Shown in pieces: positions 28,608 to 38,675 of a stretch of DNA of 64,000 nt. Under the pieces are notes generated by a model. It did not search any database. It was not told the DNA's origin and was given only the letters and a program-made list of their open reading frames with translations. The position numbers were made by a program, and so were the translations under genes. The first letter of the stretch is position 1. Each line of letters opens with the position of its first letter. The DNA is from Cricetomys ansorgei (Eukaryota > Chordata > Mammalia > Rodentia > Nesomyidae): positions 21,388,501 to 21,452,500 of the forward strand of contig JAMJFZ010003163.1 of NCBI GenBank assembly GCA_026225945.1, written 5' to 3'.

Positions 28608-28738
28608 TGATATGGTTTGAATCTGAAACGTCCCCTACAGGCTCTTGTTTTAAACACTTGTTCCCTACCTGGCAATGATGTTTAGAGGTTGTGGAGCGTT
28701 AGGAGGTGTGGCCTAGTGGTGGAAGTGGTTCCCTAGGT
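28608..28738. mobile_element. URR1-like repeat, left part (host of nested copy)
   Basis: GATATGGTTTGAATCTGAAAC, GTCCCCTACAGGCTC, AACACTTGTTCCC and GTTAGGAGGTGTGGCC. Broken at CCCTAGGT and resumed at 29081. Confidence 0.7.
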
Positions 28739-29080
28739 GTCCTTTTCCTGCTGGTGTGAGAAAACACCTTGACAAAAGTAACTTAAAGGAGAATGTGTTT
28801 ACTCTGATGGATGAAGGGCACGGTCCATCAGGGTGGGGAAGTCAAGGCTGCAGGAGCTCAAAGCAGCTGATCACGCCACATCTGAAATACAGAACAGTAA
28901 TGAGAGCATATTTCTATGCTTAACTCCCTTTGTGCACTTTGATTGTCTAGGATCCCAGACAGGAAATGGAGCCATCCTCAGTGGGAGGACCTTCCCAACA
29001 AAATTAACATGACCAAGATAATTCCCCATCTCCCAGATGATTCTAAATTCTGTCAGGTTGGCAATCAACACTATCCAACA
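28739..29080. mobile_element. Nested URR1-like element, opposite orientation
   Basis: GAAAACACCTTGACAAAAG, GGTCCATCAGGGTGGGG, AGCAGCTGATCACGCCAC and TCTAAATTCTGTCAGGTTGG. It is bounded by CCCTAGGT (28731-28738) and CCCTAGGA (29081-29088): 8-base duplications with a CTAG core, as expected for hAT-type insertion. Confidence 0.75.
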
Positions 29081-29295
29081 CCCTAGGACTAGGTCTATGG
29101 TTCCCAGTCTGCTGTGATAGGAACAGCATTTGCTACATGCTCACATGACCATGAATACTTGGATCTAGTGCACCAGTGCCTTTCCTGTCTTGATGGATCT
29201 TCCAAACCATGGCCCCAAATAAAGCTCTCTTCCCTGAAGTTGCCTCAGTCAGGTACTGTGATCACAACAATGCAAAAACCAGCATAGGTCCCTGA
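29081..29295. mobile_element. URR1-like repeat, right part
   Basis: CCATGACCATGAATACTTGG-like words, CCCCAAATAAAGCTCTCTTCC, AGTTGCCTCAGTCAGGTACTG and TGATCACAACAATGC complete the interrupted element. Confidence 0.65.
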
Positions 29296-29521
29296 CCAAA
29301 AGAACCTGCCTAAAGCTAACAACATTGTGATGAGTGTCTTGAGGCATCCCTGGACAGGGCGGGTGGTGTGAGGCTCCTCCAGATCAAAGAATGGGCTTGC
29401 CTTCCTTTAAAAAGCCTCAAATGGGGTTCATATGCACCTCTAATCAGGCAAGGGTCCACCCACCTCTAACCCGAAAACCCTCTGTTCTCTGGCAACTCTC
29501 AAATATCCATGTTCCTCTTGG
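29296..29521. other. Unassigned stretch
   Basis: Nothing recognised. Confidence 0.35.
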
Positions 29522-29692
29522 ACTTGCCAGGTGCTGTGGCGCATGCCTTTAATCCCAGAGCTAGGATGCAGAAGCAGGTGATCTCTATGAATTCTGGGAC
29601 AGCCAGAGCTAGATAGTAAGTTCCAGGTCATCTTGGGCTACATAGTGAGTTCCAGAACAGCCAGACCTGTCTCAAAACAAGCAAACAACAGA
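29522..29692 (+). mobile_element. B1 SINE with partial internal duplication
   Basis: GCCAGGTGCTGTGGCGCATG head; the GACAGCCAGAG/AGTAAGTTCCAG module is followed by a second AGTGAGTTCCAGAACAGCC, so part of the right half is repeated. Confidence 0.85.
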
Positions 29693-29715
29693 TTCTGCTT
29701 GAAGAAAGCATGATG

Positions 29716-29925
29716 AGGTGCTGGAGAGATGGATCAGTGACTAAGAGCACTGGCTTGCTCTTCCACAGGAAGGAATTTGAGTCCCAACACATAGTAACTC
29801 ACAATCATCTGCAATTCCAGTTGCAGGGGATCTGATTCTGCCTTCTGATCTCTGCAGGCACCCTGTACATACATGGTATATATACATGCATGAAGGAAAA
29901 ATACTCATACAATATTTTTTAATGA
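29716..29925 (+). mobile_element. B2/B3 SINE
   Basis: GTGCTGGAGAGATGGATCAG, TAAGAGCACTGGCTTGCTC, GTTGCAGGGGATCTGATTC and an ATATATACATGCATG tail region. Confidence 0.87.
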
Positions 29926-29942
29926 ACTGAAAGTTTTTATTT

Positions 29943-30052
29943 TAGTTCTTATTTTGTGTGTTTAGGTGTTTTGTCTGCACATATGTCTGTGTAACACATG
30001 TGTGCGTGCAATACCCTTGGAGGCCAGAAGAGGGCATCAGATACTCTGAAAC
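29943..30052 (-). mobile_element. B2/B3 SINE fragment
   Basis: TTTTGTCTGCACATATGTC, GGAGGCCAGAAGAGGGCATC and AGATACTCTGAAACTAC, then cut off by the next B1. Confidence 0.75.
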
Positions 30053-30057
30053 TACAA

Positions 30058-30180
30058 ACCTGGCTGGGCGGGCGGTGGTCGGGCAGGTCTTTAATCCCAG
30101 CACTCCGGAGACAGAAGCAGGTGGATGGATCTCTGAGTTCCCGGACAGCCAGAGTTACAACAGAGAAACACTGTCTCAAA
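30058..30180 (+). mobile_element. B1 SINE
   Basis: GGCTGGGCGGGCGGTGGTC head, TCCCAGCACTCCGGAGAC, CCGGACAGCCAGAGTTAC and CACTGTCTCAAAAG. A central deletion removes the GTTCGAGGCCAGCCTGG piece. Confidence 0.87.
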
Positions 30181-30297
30181 AGAAAAGAAAAGAAGAGAAG
30201 AGAAGAGAAGAGAAGAGAAGAGAAGAGAAGAGAAGAGAAGAGAAGAGAAGAGAAGAGAAGAGAAGAGAAGAGAAGAGAAGAGAAGAGAAGAGAAGAT
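30181..30297. repeat. (AGAAG)n polypurine microsatellite
   Basis: About 22 AGAAG pentamers grown from the B1 tail. Confidence 0.97.
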
Positions 30298-31154
30298 AAG
30301 ATCTAACCTGGAGCCAGCTCTCCAGCACCAAGAACTGAGAGTTTAAATCAGAAATGGACGGGTGGAAAGATGGACAGTTGGACAAGACAGATAAGATTAT
30401 ACTAGACTTCAGGTCGGAGACAGCGTGTGCTAGTCTCTTTCAGAGGCTATAACCACACTTGCTCCTGACATCCGAAGCATTTCTGAACCTCTGCGGGAGA
30501 CACCAGGCCCCAACTAGAATGTCCTTTAAAAGAAACCTGGATGCTTTCCCTGGGACAGATGAACTTCCCAGCAAATTTGCAGCACAGCCTGCGGCTGCAG
30601 CTGGAGGTGAGTGAGGAATCCTGTTCTCAAAGCCCTTTAATTAACTGTGCTCCATCCCAGCAGGAAGCAAAACTGCCTAAGGACCCGGACCTGCTCCTTT
30701 CCCTGGCACTCTGGGAGCTACAGAAAGAAGCCCCCACCACCACCACCCCCTGCTCAATACCGGCTGGGAACTCTATCCTCCCGGTCCTGAGTAAGGGCTT
30801 TGAGAGCGGTTTCTATCCAGGCCCCGTCCTGTTTACGCGGGTGAATTTCCATTAGGAGGGAGGAGAGAGGTATAAACAGGCATTTATAAAGTCCAAAGCA
30901 GTTCCCTGGGCTTGGCCGATCCCCAGAAAGTTGTAGAAAGGCCCTAACCTTCCTGATCCCGGAGCTGCAAGCTCAGGCCGGTTTCCTGGCCCACAGCTAG
31001 CTCTGCACCCCCGCCGGGCTCCGAGCGGCCGAGGCCTACACTCCTACTCTTTTACTACATTCTTGGAAGCTGCCAGGCTCTGTCAAATCAAAATTAGCCT
31101 CCAAGGTTAATTTTTAGGCTGAACCTCTTTCCTTCTGGTTTTCCTTCTCCCTAA
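30298..31154. other. Unique stretch, candidate regulatory DNA
   Basis: No repeats recognised across about 850 bases. It includes CTTTAATTAACTG (30638), a small GC-rich patch around 31008-31035 (CCGCCGGGCTCC) and AAAATTAGCCTCCAAGG. The plus-strand frame of 104 codons at 30541-30855 has no recognisable domain. Confidence 0.35.
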
Positions 31155-31268
31155 GAACATCCTTGGAGTTGTACGTAGTGGTTTTATGCCTGAGGTCCCA
31201 GTACTTGGAAGACTAAGACACGAGGACCATGAGTTTAGGACAGCCTGGGCTACATAGCAAGACTGTGT
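31155..31268 (+). mobile_element. Old B1 SINE
   Basis: GTACGTAGTGGTTTTATGCC, GGACAGCCTGGGCTACATAG, CAAGACTGTGTTG; the tail becomes an (AAAT) array. Confidence 0.7.
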
Positions 31269-31271
31269 TGT

Positions 31272-31339
<68 letters not shown>

Positions 31340-31341
31340 AG
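31269..31341. repeat. (AAAT)n microsatellite
   Basis: About 18 AAAT tetramers. Confidence 0.97.
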
Positions 31342-31540
31342 CCATGTTATCAAGCTCTGGGATTGATTAAGAGACCCTGCCTCAGTGAATACGGCGGAAG
31401 GGTGATCAAGGATGACATCAAACCCAGGCCACCACATGCACATGGACACACTTACATGCACACCCAAACACATGTGCCAACGTGCAAAAATATGCATACA
31501 CATGACACATGCATTCGTGAAAGTAGAAAAAGAGAAGAAT
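31342..31540 (+). mobile_element. B3/B4-type composite SINE tail
   Basis: AAGAGACCCTGCCTCAGTG, GGGTGATCAAGGATGACATC and CACATGCACATGGACACAC match the CA-rich 3' module of long composite rodent SINEs. Confidence 0.6.
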
Positions 31541-31661
31541 GATTTATATGTTAGAGTAGTAGTTTTAGTTTGTTCACGAGAAAGACCATAGGTCCTCAGT
31601 CTTTAATTAGGAGTCTGTGTGAGTTGAGGTCACACAGCTGGGGTTCAGGTCTGGTGTCTGC

Positions 31662-31720
31662 AGACAGGCATGATGGCACATGCCTGTAATTCCAACACTC
31701 AGAGGGCAAGTTCCAGAAAA
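31662..31720 (+). mobile_element. B1 SINE left fragment
   Basis: AGACAGGCATGATGGCACATG and CCTGTAATTCCAACACTC, then truncated. Confidence 0.7.
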
Positions 31721-31726
31721 CACATG

Positions 31727-31865
31727 CTCACACACACACATACATACTGCACACACACACACATACACATCACACACACACCACACATAATACACACACA
31801 TATACACACCACACATACATGCATACACAAACATATAATACACATACACACTCACACACACACAA
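31727..31865. repeat. (CA)n-rich imperfect microsatellite
   Basis: CACACA blocks with CATA interruptions over about 140 bases. Confidence 0.93.
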
Positions 31866-31867
31866 GT

Positions 31868-31998
31868 ACCTCTTAGCCATACTCAGGGAAGTTCTTAAAT
31901 TTTCTCACCTATAAAATACAGATGGTTGTGCTGCTTAGACTAATATGATCCCCGTAGGGGGTTCAATGTGATGCCTGGCACAAAGGGAAGGCTCTCTC
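31868..31998 (+). mobile_element. MIR SINE
   Basis: TTCTCACCTATAAAATACAG, GGGGGTTCAATGTGATGCC and TGGCACAAAGG correspond to the MIR 3' half. Confidence 0.7.
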
Positions 31999-33639
31999 CT
32001 GTTCCACAGAATGACACCCACCCTTCCTTGACAATCCTGTAATCCTGTCTTTAAAATGTGTTGTGTCATCATTTATTTGCAAACATGTCTGTTTGATTTC
32101 AAATGAAAATGCTTTGGGGTTGCTTTAAAAACAAAACGCATTCAGGGGAAAATAAGAAAGGCTGACAGACACGTTGTTAGTAAACAGCAAAATATTTTTG
32201 AAGGCTAGCTGTAGATAGCTCAGATGCTAGAGGGTTCAAATTGACAGACTTTTGATAGCAGAAGACACGCTAGCAGGAAGATATTTCAGGGGATTTAATA
32301 ACCAGAAACGAGTCTCTCTCCTTCCCTCCCTCCAGCGCTCAGCACTCCACTTGCTGTGAGCCCAAGGCCTTGTTACCGACCATTCATGGAATCCCTGTCC
32401 AATCCCGATCATTCCCATAATTCATTAATGATACTGCAAGTTAAATACTAAATTATTCGTGCAAACAATGTGAAGAGAGCCAAATGCAAAAGCTTCCATC
32501 AGGGATGCTGGCTGTTCAGTCAGCTGTTGAAAAAAGGGAGAGAGATTAGGACCAAACCAAGATCCACAATCCCCATCAGTGTCGTGGCTACAGAGCCGCT
32601 AGATTCTGGGAAAGGGAGGTAGACACAATGGCCAGACAGTCACAGCCCAGAAGCAGATAGTCTGGACCAGAAGAGTCAATCTACATGTTTTTCTCTTTCC
32701 AGAAGCTGTGGGAAAGGCCCTAGAGGAATGAAGCAATCTTTTGTCTTCTTTGCTGGACTCTGGAAAAACAGAATTACATCAAGCCAAACCCTCATCTGCC
32801 TAAGGCCTGAGAGCAAGGCCTGCCGAAGGTCAGTCACATCGTAAGCAAGGAAGCAAAGGTCTCAACCTCCAAGGATAGCTCCTCAGGGGTGGGGCCTCAT
32901 GGGCCAAAGCCAGCTCCAGGGATGAGGTGTAGGTCTGTTCAAGAAAGAGGGTCAGCTCTTCAGCTCAGGGGCTCCTTCCTTCATTGAGGCTTCCTTGCCA
33001 TCTGCTGCCTCAGTGTCAGGTTCCACCTTCAGCTCTCCTCCCTTGGGGTGATCTCCAGGTTCCTGGGACTCCTCTACCACCTCAGTACCCTTGCAGGAAT
33101 GGCATCCCATCTCACGGGGACACAGAGGGCCTGGTACTCTCGGACCTATCGGAAGGTGTGAGGTTCATGCAATGGATGGAGCCTCAGAAGCCAGAGCTAA
33201 ATAAATAACCCTTCCCCAGAACACTGTTGCAAAGAGAGCTGGCATGGTTTCTATGGCCACAAGGAGACACCCCTGGCCACCACTGTGGGGTAGGCAGGAC
33301 TTGGAACAGTGCCCTTGCAGCCAACCTTGTTAATTCAGCTCTGTGCCCCACGCTAAGCCCCACTACCTTGGTTTTAATTTCCTTACAGATCACCCACCAC
33401 CACCTAGCTACAGGTAAACACCAGCCTACACCTCCACGGACAGAGAAAGCAGTTACCATGCATCAAGCTGTGCCCCCCCCACCTTGTCCCAGGGGCAGTC
33501 CCAGGCCTCACAGATGCCCTGCTTGGAGGCCAGTCAAGCTATCCTGGAATGTCTGTTTCCGTGGACTCCCAGGGTTACTGCATATAATTGAAAGAACGAG
33601 AAGACACTGGGGCTCTGTGCCAAGTCTAGTTCACATTCC
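31999..33639. other. Repeat-poor stretch with AT-rich candidate regulatory core
   Basis: About 1.6 kb with no firm repeats. The core 32050-32480 has AATGAAAATGC, TTCATTAATGATACTGC and TTAAATACTAAATTATTCG, typical of conserved noncoding DNA near developmental genes, but conservation cannot be tested here. The later part (32900-33230) is GC-richer and unassigned. Confidence 0.35.
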
Positions 33640-33785
33640 TCATCTGGTTTACGACCTGACATGTAGTTTCTATTATTCAATGATCATTTCACAGAATGGA
33701 GACATAGAGGCACGGCAAGATCGAATAGTCTATCTGAGACGGTTACTAATGACCACCAACCAACTGAGCTGGGAGTCAAACCCAG
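33640..33785 (-). mobile_element. MIR SINE
   Basis: TATTATTCAATGATCATTTC, AGGCACGGCAAGATCG and GGGAGTCAAACCCAGGTC, an inverted MIR. It supplies much of the 235-codon plus-strand frame here. Confidence 0.75.
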
Positions 33786-33814
33786 GTCATCTTTATTTTA
33801 ATAAAGAGCCTCTA

Positions 33815-33905
33815 TATGTGGTCAGGCCAGGGCTGACCACAAACTCACAACCCTCCCAGCGCAGCCTCCCCAGGGCTGAGGTGACAGGTGAGCACCACCA
33901 CCACA
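33815..33905 (-). mobile_element. Old PB1/B1-like SINE
   Basis: GGCCAGGGCTGACCACAAAC, GCAGCCTCCCCAGGGC and GAGCACCACCACC, an inverted and eroded B1. Confidence 0.6.
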
Positions 33906-34014
33906 GCGACTACCTCTCTTCAGCTCTTTGCTAGATATACATTTTAAAGTCCCCGCCAGACCCTCTTCACACATTGTCACAGATGTTTCGGGCTGAGTAG
34001 GCTGTCATTGACTA

Positions 34015-34082
34015 GTTGGTTGGCTTGCTTGCTTGTTTTTTTTTGTTTGTTTGTTTGCTTGGTTGGTTGGCTGGTTTGTTTC
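34015..34082. repeat. TTTG/TTGG low-complexity tract
   Basis: G/T-rich words preceding an inverted ID, presumably its expanded tail. Confidence 0.75.
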
Positions 34083-34165
34083 GTGGTTCTGAGGATGGAA
34101 GCCTCACCCTCTTGCACCATAGGTAAAAACTCCTAGTGCTGAGCAACACCCCGCCTCCCAGCTTC
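34083..34165 (-). mobile_element. ID SINE (diverged)
   Basis: GTTCTGAGGATGGAAGCC and AGTGCTGAGCAACACCCCG in inverted ID order. Confidence 0.55.
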
Positions 34166-34212
34166 TCAATGCACATTTAATCTAGGATGTGCAACATTAT
34201 TTATTAAGTGTG

Positions 34213-34390
34213 GAATCTCCTAAACTGGCTCATGTGTTTGAATACCCAGTCCCCAGCTGATGACACTGTTAGGGGGATACAGGGCTTCCTGAGAAGACAT
34301 AGGCTACTTAGGAGGCAGGCCCTATGTTGAGTGCCACCCTGCTTCCATTCCTGTAGATGGGAATATTAATATCTCAGACGGGTCTCAATA
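34213..34390. mobile_element. URR1-like repeat fragment
   Basis: CTGGCTCATGTGTTTGAATAC, CAGTCCCCAGCTGATGAC and TAGGAGGCAGGCCC follow the start of the same subtype seen at 28608. The distal part is not recognisable. Confidence 0.6.
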
Positions 34391-35097
34391 AGAGAACAGA
34401 GGCAATTCTCCAAGATGCAAGTCTGGATGGCCCAGGCAAAAAGATCTAGCCTCTGATGGACTGGCCCAGAGCATGAGGCCTCCAGGTAATTTACTGAGGC
34501 AAAGCACTACCCAGCAATACAAAGGTCTTAAATGCTTAATGAATAGAATTTCCATAGTGCATCAACCCTCCAACTTTAGTTGGCCAACCTGATGCTGTTT
34601 TACAGGCGAATTCAAGACCCTAGGCAAAGTATTCCCTGTCCGGTGCTTAGGCTGTGGGAGGAGACCATGGAAGGCTCCTCCAGCAATGACAAGTGGGTGC
34701 TTTCCACATAAAGATCTCAGTGGGCAAAGGTAAATCTGAACAATTGCTCCATCCATGGGTAAGTGCATAAACAGTTGGGACTCCAAGCTAGCATTCTTCC
34801 TACATTCAAGAAAACTGCAGCCCGTCCACACCGTGAGACACAGTAATTCCTTGCTTCAGTATGTTGCTTGGGTCAAGTATTTTGTCACCAGCGATAAGAA
34901 AAGTAGCTACCACAGATCGGTAGAGGGTTTCAAAGCTATGGATGAGGTTAGCATGCAGGCATTTCCCGAGGGAAGCCCTGTAGGCCGTGGATTATGTCAG
35001 GAGTTCAGGATGTCCGTGCTCTGCAGTCTATTACTGATTTATTTTTTGCCTTGCCTTCCCTTCCTAACTCTCAAAAGGGCATCATCATTCTTTAATT
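34391..35097. other. Unassigned stretch
   Basis: No gene recognised. The plus-strand 126-codon frame near 34755-35135 shows nothing familiar. Confidence 0.3.
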
Positions 35098-35287
35098 TTT
35101 TTTTAGAGATTTGTTTATTTTTATTTAATATATAGGAGTGTTTGGCCTACATGTATGATGTACCACGGGCAGCCTGGAGCTGGAGTTGTGAATGGTTGTG
35201 AGCCACACTGAGGGTAGCTGGGAACTGAACTTTCACCCTCTGCAGGGGCAGTAAGCACTTCTAACCATTGAGCCAATCCTCCAGCCT
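35098..35287 (-). mobile_element. B2/B3 SINE
   Basis: TTAGAGATTTGTTTATTTTT, GGTTGTGAGCCACACTGAG, GGGAACTGAACTTTCACCC and GAGCCAATCCTCCAGCC. Confidence 0.85.
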
Positions 35288-35429
35288 CAGGGCTTCATTC
35301 TTCTGACCCGACTCCTAGGATGCTGGAAGGAACATCAAGCAAGTCTGTGAAGAAGTTTTTCAGAGTCGCACAGAACCTGCTGTGAATCTTTGCTGACTCC
35401 CTGTTCAGCCACCAAGGGGTTCTTCAATG

Positions 35430-35585
35430 TTAGTGCATTTATGGAGGGCAGGTATGTGCTCCCCTTGGACACCTTACAGAAACCCTCTGAGTACTCCTCG
35501 CAACCCCATAGTCCTGTGAGAAAGAGTTACTAATCCTCCTCTAGAGTCAAAATCAAGTCCATAGTAGTCGGGTCAGGTGTTCCAA
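35430..35585 (-). mobile_element. MIR SINE (diverged)
   Basis: ACTCCTCGCAACCCCATAG and GAGAAAGAGTTACTAATCC match the inverted 3' half of MIR. Confidence 0.5.
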
Positions 35586-36406
35586 GTTTGAGGTCATGAA
35601 CTTGAGCAGCCAGCTCATGATACAAGTCTTTCTCCAAAGCCCACCGTCTACCTCTCCTCCCAGGCCTTTCGGCCTCTGTCAGTCAATAGCTTTCTACCTT
35701 TCTGGGCCTGGGCTTTCAGTGATCTTAAAGGATGTGGCAAAGTTCTTCTGTGAGTCACCTTGCTTTGAGTCGACTTCTTGGCAGCTTGGCAGAGTGACAG
35801 GAAGATACTATGATGTCCTTGCTTACATCTGCTGTATACATGTCAAAAGAGACTTTAGGAGTGACAGGCTAAAGGAGGGAACTCTGCTTAAGGCAAACCT
35901 TCACTTGAAAATTAGGATCCCGGGCCAATAAACTTCTCCAAATTAATTGTACTGAACACAGGTGTAAGAAGCAGGCAGTGTAGATTCTAGAAGCAGGAGA
36001 AAATCACTCACTCAGATAAGGCTTTGTGTGTTTAGATGTCAGGAAGGCAGGCAGAATAGATAGAGGGCCCTTGGCCAAGTGAGCAGGGAAAGAAATCTTG
36101 GCTTGCCTGGTTACTTGGGACCGTTTATATCGTCTATAGGTCAAGTACTAAAATAGCTTTCATTCAAAAGTTTTTGAGAAGCTCATGACAGTAGCACTAT
36201 AAATGAGGAATAAGATTTGCATCATGTGCCACATCGAATCTCTACCTCAACTTCCAGACATAGATTTGACTCTGATGGAGACTGTCATTTGCCAATCTGT
36301 TAGCTGGCTTGACTCTGGGGACACTGCCAAACAACCAGCCATTAAGTTGGGCCAAGCCAAAGGTGGATGGGATATGAGCAGGACACATTCAGCCTTAACC
36401 TGCTTC
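35586..36406. other. Unassigned stretch
   Basis: A 111-codon plus-strand frame (35596-35931) has no known domain and no paired splice signals. Nothing else recognised. Confidence 0.3.
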
Positions 36407-36520
36407 CTAGCCAGGAGTAGTGGTACATGTCTCTAATCCAGCACTCAGGAAGCTATGACAAAAGGATTTTGAGTTCCAGATCAGACTGGGCTACATAGTG
36501 AGAGTCTATTCTGGAAACCC
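36407..36520 (+). mobile_element. B1 SINE (diverged)
   Basis: AGCCAGGAGTAGTGGTACATG, TCCAGCACTCAGGAAGC and GACTGGGCTACATAGTGAGAG. Confidence 0.75.
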
Positions 36521-36523
36521 AAG

Positions 36524-36600
36524 GGCCAGGCTTGTATCTCAGTGCTAACATGCTTTCTTGCCCAGTATATGCTGGACTTTGTCCTCAGTGATGAAGAAAA
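36524..36600 (+). mobile_element. ID-like SINE
   Basis: GGGCCAGGCTTGTATCTCAG and CTTTCTTGCCCAGTATATGC; weak box B. It lies head to tail after a B1. Confidence 0.5.
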
Positions 36601-36869
36601 GGTAGAGGAGGAAAAAGAGCCGATTGTGGTTTCTAGACTATTTGGTGTTAACAGGAAAGGTTATACATAAATAGGGTGCGGTGGCCCTGGTGGTTAGGTG
36701 TGATGGCTTTTAAGTCAAGGTTTCCACATAAACAGTCTTTGTTGGCTTCATCCACAGCAGCTGTTAACTGACTAACTCCCCTTATCTCTTCCCCCTCATT
36801 TTTCCAGCCTTCATAATAAATTTAAGACATCTTAGAAATTTTCTTTTATCAATATCTTCAACACATATA
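36601..36869. other. Unassigned stretch
   Basis: Possibly belongs with the LTR-like end that follows; I cannot match it to a family. Confidence 0.3.
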
Positions 36870-36985
36870 TGGGGGTGGGGGAGCGGGTATTGACAGGCCA
36901 TACTCTGAACCCTGGATATTGACCTGGACAGTGTCCACTGTCCTAGCAAGTATTTAATAAAGCTTACTTCAAACTTGACTGGAAA
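36870..36985 (+). mobile_element. LTR-like 3' end fragment
   Basis: Ends TATTTAATAAAGCTTACTTC with an intact AATAAA at about 36955, close to the end of the LTR-like segment at 24285-24785. Confidence 0.4.
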
Positions 36986-37052
36986 GAAAGAAAGGAGGAA
37001 AGAAGATAAAGGTGGGGGGAGGAAAGAAGGAAGGAAGGAAGGAAGGAAGGAA
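36985..37052. repeat. (GAAA)/(GGAA)n purine microsatellite
   Basis: GAAAG blocks, a GGTGGGGGGAGG interruption, then GGAA tetramers. Confidence 0.93.
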
Positions 37053-37384
37053 ATTTACTGACAATATCATATTGGGATAAGGCTGTAGATATAACCAATC
37101 CTATACTGCTAGTAACCCAAAGTGCTAAGGCACTTGAGAAATTCTTGAGCAGTTTTTTTTATAAGCACACAGTAACCCCAGGGTATGTATCTGCATTGCT
37201 GGCTGGCTGACCACCACATATGCTGCAGAGAGGCGCTTACATAACATGCATGGACCTTCTCATGGTTCTGGAAGATGAGGGGCGTGGTCATGGTACCAGC
37301 ACCTCTGGTTTATCATGAGAGCTCTCTTCCTACATTTACGAACACCTCTTCTCCATCCGCAAGTGCTCTCATGCTCTCTAGAAG
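37053..37384. other. Unassigned stretch
   Basis: No repeat or gene recognised. Confidence 0.35.
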
Positions 37385-37520
37385 AGGCAGGTGTCTTCTC
37401 TACATATAGCCCCAGCTGCCTTGGAACTCAGTATGTAGACCAGGCTTATCCCAAAGTATCGAGGACCCTCCTCCCTCTGTCTCTGTCGTACTGGGATTAT
37501 AGGAATGCATGACTATGTGT
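37385..37520 (-). mobile_element. B1 SINE (diverged)
   Basis: AGCTGCCTTGGAACTCAGTATG, TAGACCAGGCTTATCCC and GTACTGGGATTATAGGAATGC. Confidence 0.75.
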
Positions 37521-38350
37521 AAATCCCAAATCGGTTGAGAAAAAACAAACAAACAAAAAAACATTGCTACAAAGTTTGATTGAATTTTAAGCAAGATTTT
37601 GTAGCCATTGATTCAGGTTCAAAGCTGTTTATTCTTTGACTAATTCAATCCCTGGGTCCTATTTCTGGAGCCCTGGAGTGTTTCAGCCTCCTTACAATCT
37701 AATCCTGAATCTAGACCTGGAAGCCTTCAACCTAAGTCTCCATACAATCTAAAGAGTTTAAGCCTCTGAGATTTACTGCTGACTGAGCCACTCTGACTAA
37801 CTCCTTCTGAACTCAGAGCTGTACTGATCAGCTCACTCACTGTACTGGCTCAAACTCTTCTCTGAGCTGCTGGTTCCAACTGACCTTCTGAGCTGGCTGT
37901 TTCTGACTGAACTCTTCTGACTCTGACTGACCTGTCTCTGCTCAGCTTAACTGACACACTCTTCCCATCTGATACTGACTTCTTCTGCCTAACTGCCTCT
38001 GTGTCCCTGCCTCAGACTTCTCAGACTACTTCAGACTGCCTCTTTGCTTCTTTGTGTCTTATCCTCTGTGTCTTACCTCATCCTGCTCAGATTGAACTGA
38101 GAGCCTGCTTTTCTATTGTGAGAGTTGGGTGAGTCCTCAACCTGACTCACTCTGCCAACTCTTCCTCTAATTCGCCACCTTTTACTCTGACTCATCTCAG
38201 ACACCACTTCCTGTCTGACACTGACTCCTTCTGAGCTCTGCTTTCTGTCTCCCAAGTGCTGGGGATTAAAGGCATGTACCAACACTGCCTTCTGAATACT
38301 GGGATTAAAGGTATGTACTAATATTCTTTCTACATTCCATCTGAACCACA

Positions 38351-38463
38351 CAGGCCTCTAAATGTGATCCCTTCATACAGACCTCTGGACATGATCCCTT
38401 CATATAGACCCTTGAATCTGATCCCTTCCTAGCTATCACACAGGCCTTTCAATGTGATCCTTT
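38351..38463. repeat. 27-bp tandem repeat
   Basis: CAGGCCTCTAAATGTGATCC (38351), CAGACCTCTGGACATGATCC (38378) and TAGACCCTTGAATCTGATCC (38405), plus a fourth displaced copy CAGGCCTTTCAATGTGATCC at 38441. Confidence 0.85.
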
Positions 38464-38546
38464 CTCAGAACAACCATGTTGCTTGATTAAATGATTAAAT
38501 ATTCCTCTACATGCTTTTAATACTGGCCAGTAATGGTGGAAGCTAG

Positions 38547-38675
38547 CCAGGACCACATAGAAGTCCCCACTGGAATCCCTCCATGATGGCCAGGACCACA
38601 TGGAGGTTCCCCTTGGTATCCCTTCATGATGATCAGGACCACATGAAGATCTCCCTGGGACTACTCCATGATGGC
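38547..38675. repeat. 43-bp tandem repeat, three copies
   Basis: Units begin at 38547, 38590 and 38633 with CCAGGACCACATAGAAG, CCAGGACCACATGGAGG and TCAGGACCACATGAAGA, each containing a CCATGATG or TCATGATG block. Confidence 0.9.

Noticed and set aside
33227..33934. 235-codon plus-strand ORF
   Set aside because: It runs across unique DNA, an inverted MIR (33640-33785) and an old inverted B1 (33815-33905), with no recognisable domain or splice support. A chance frame.
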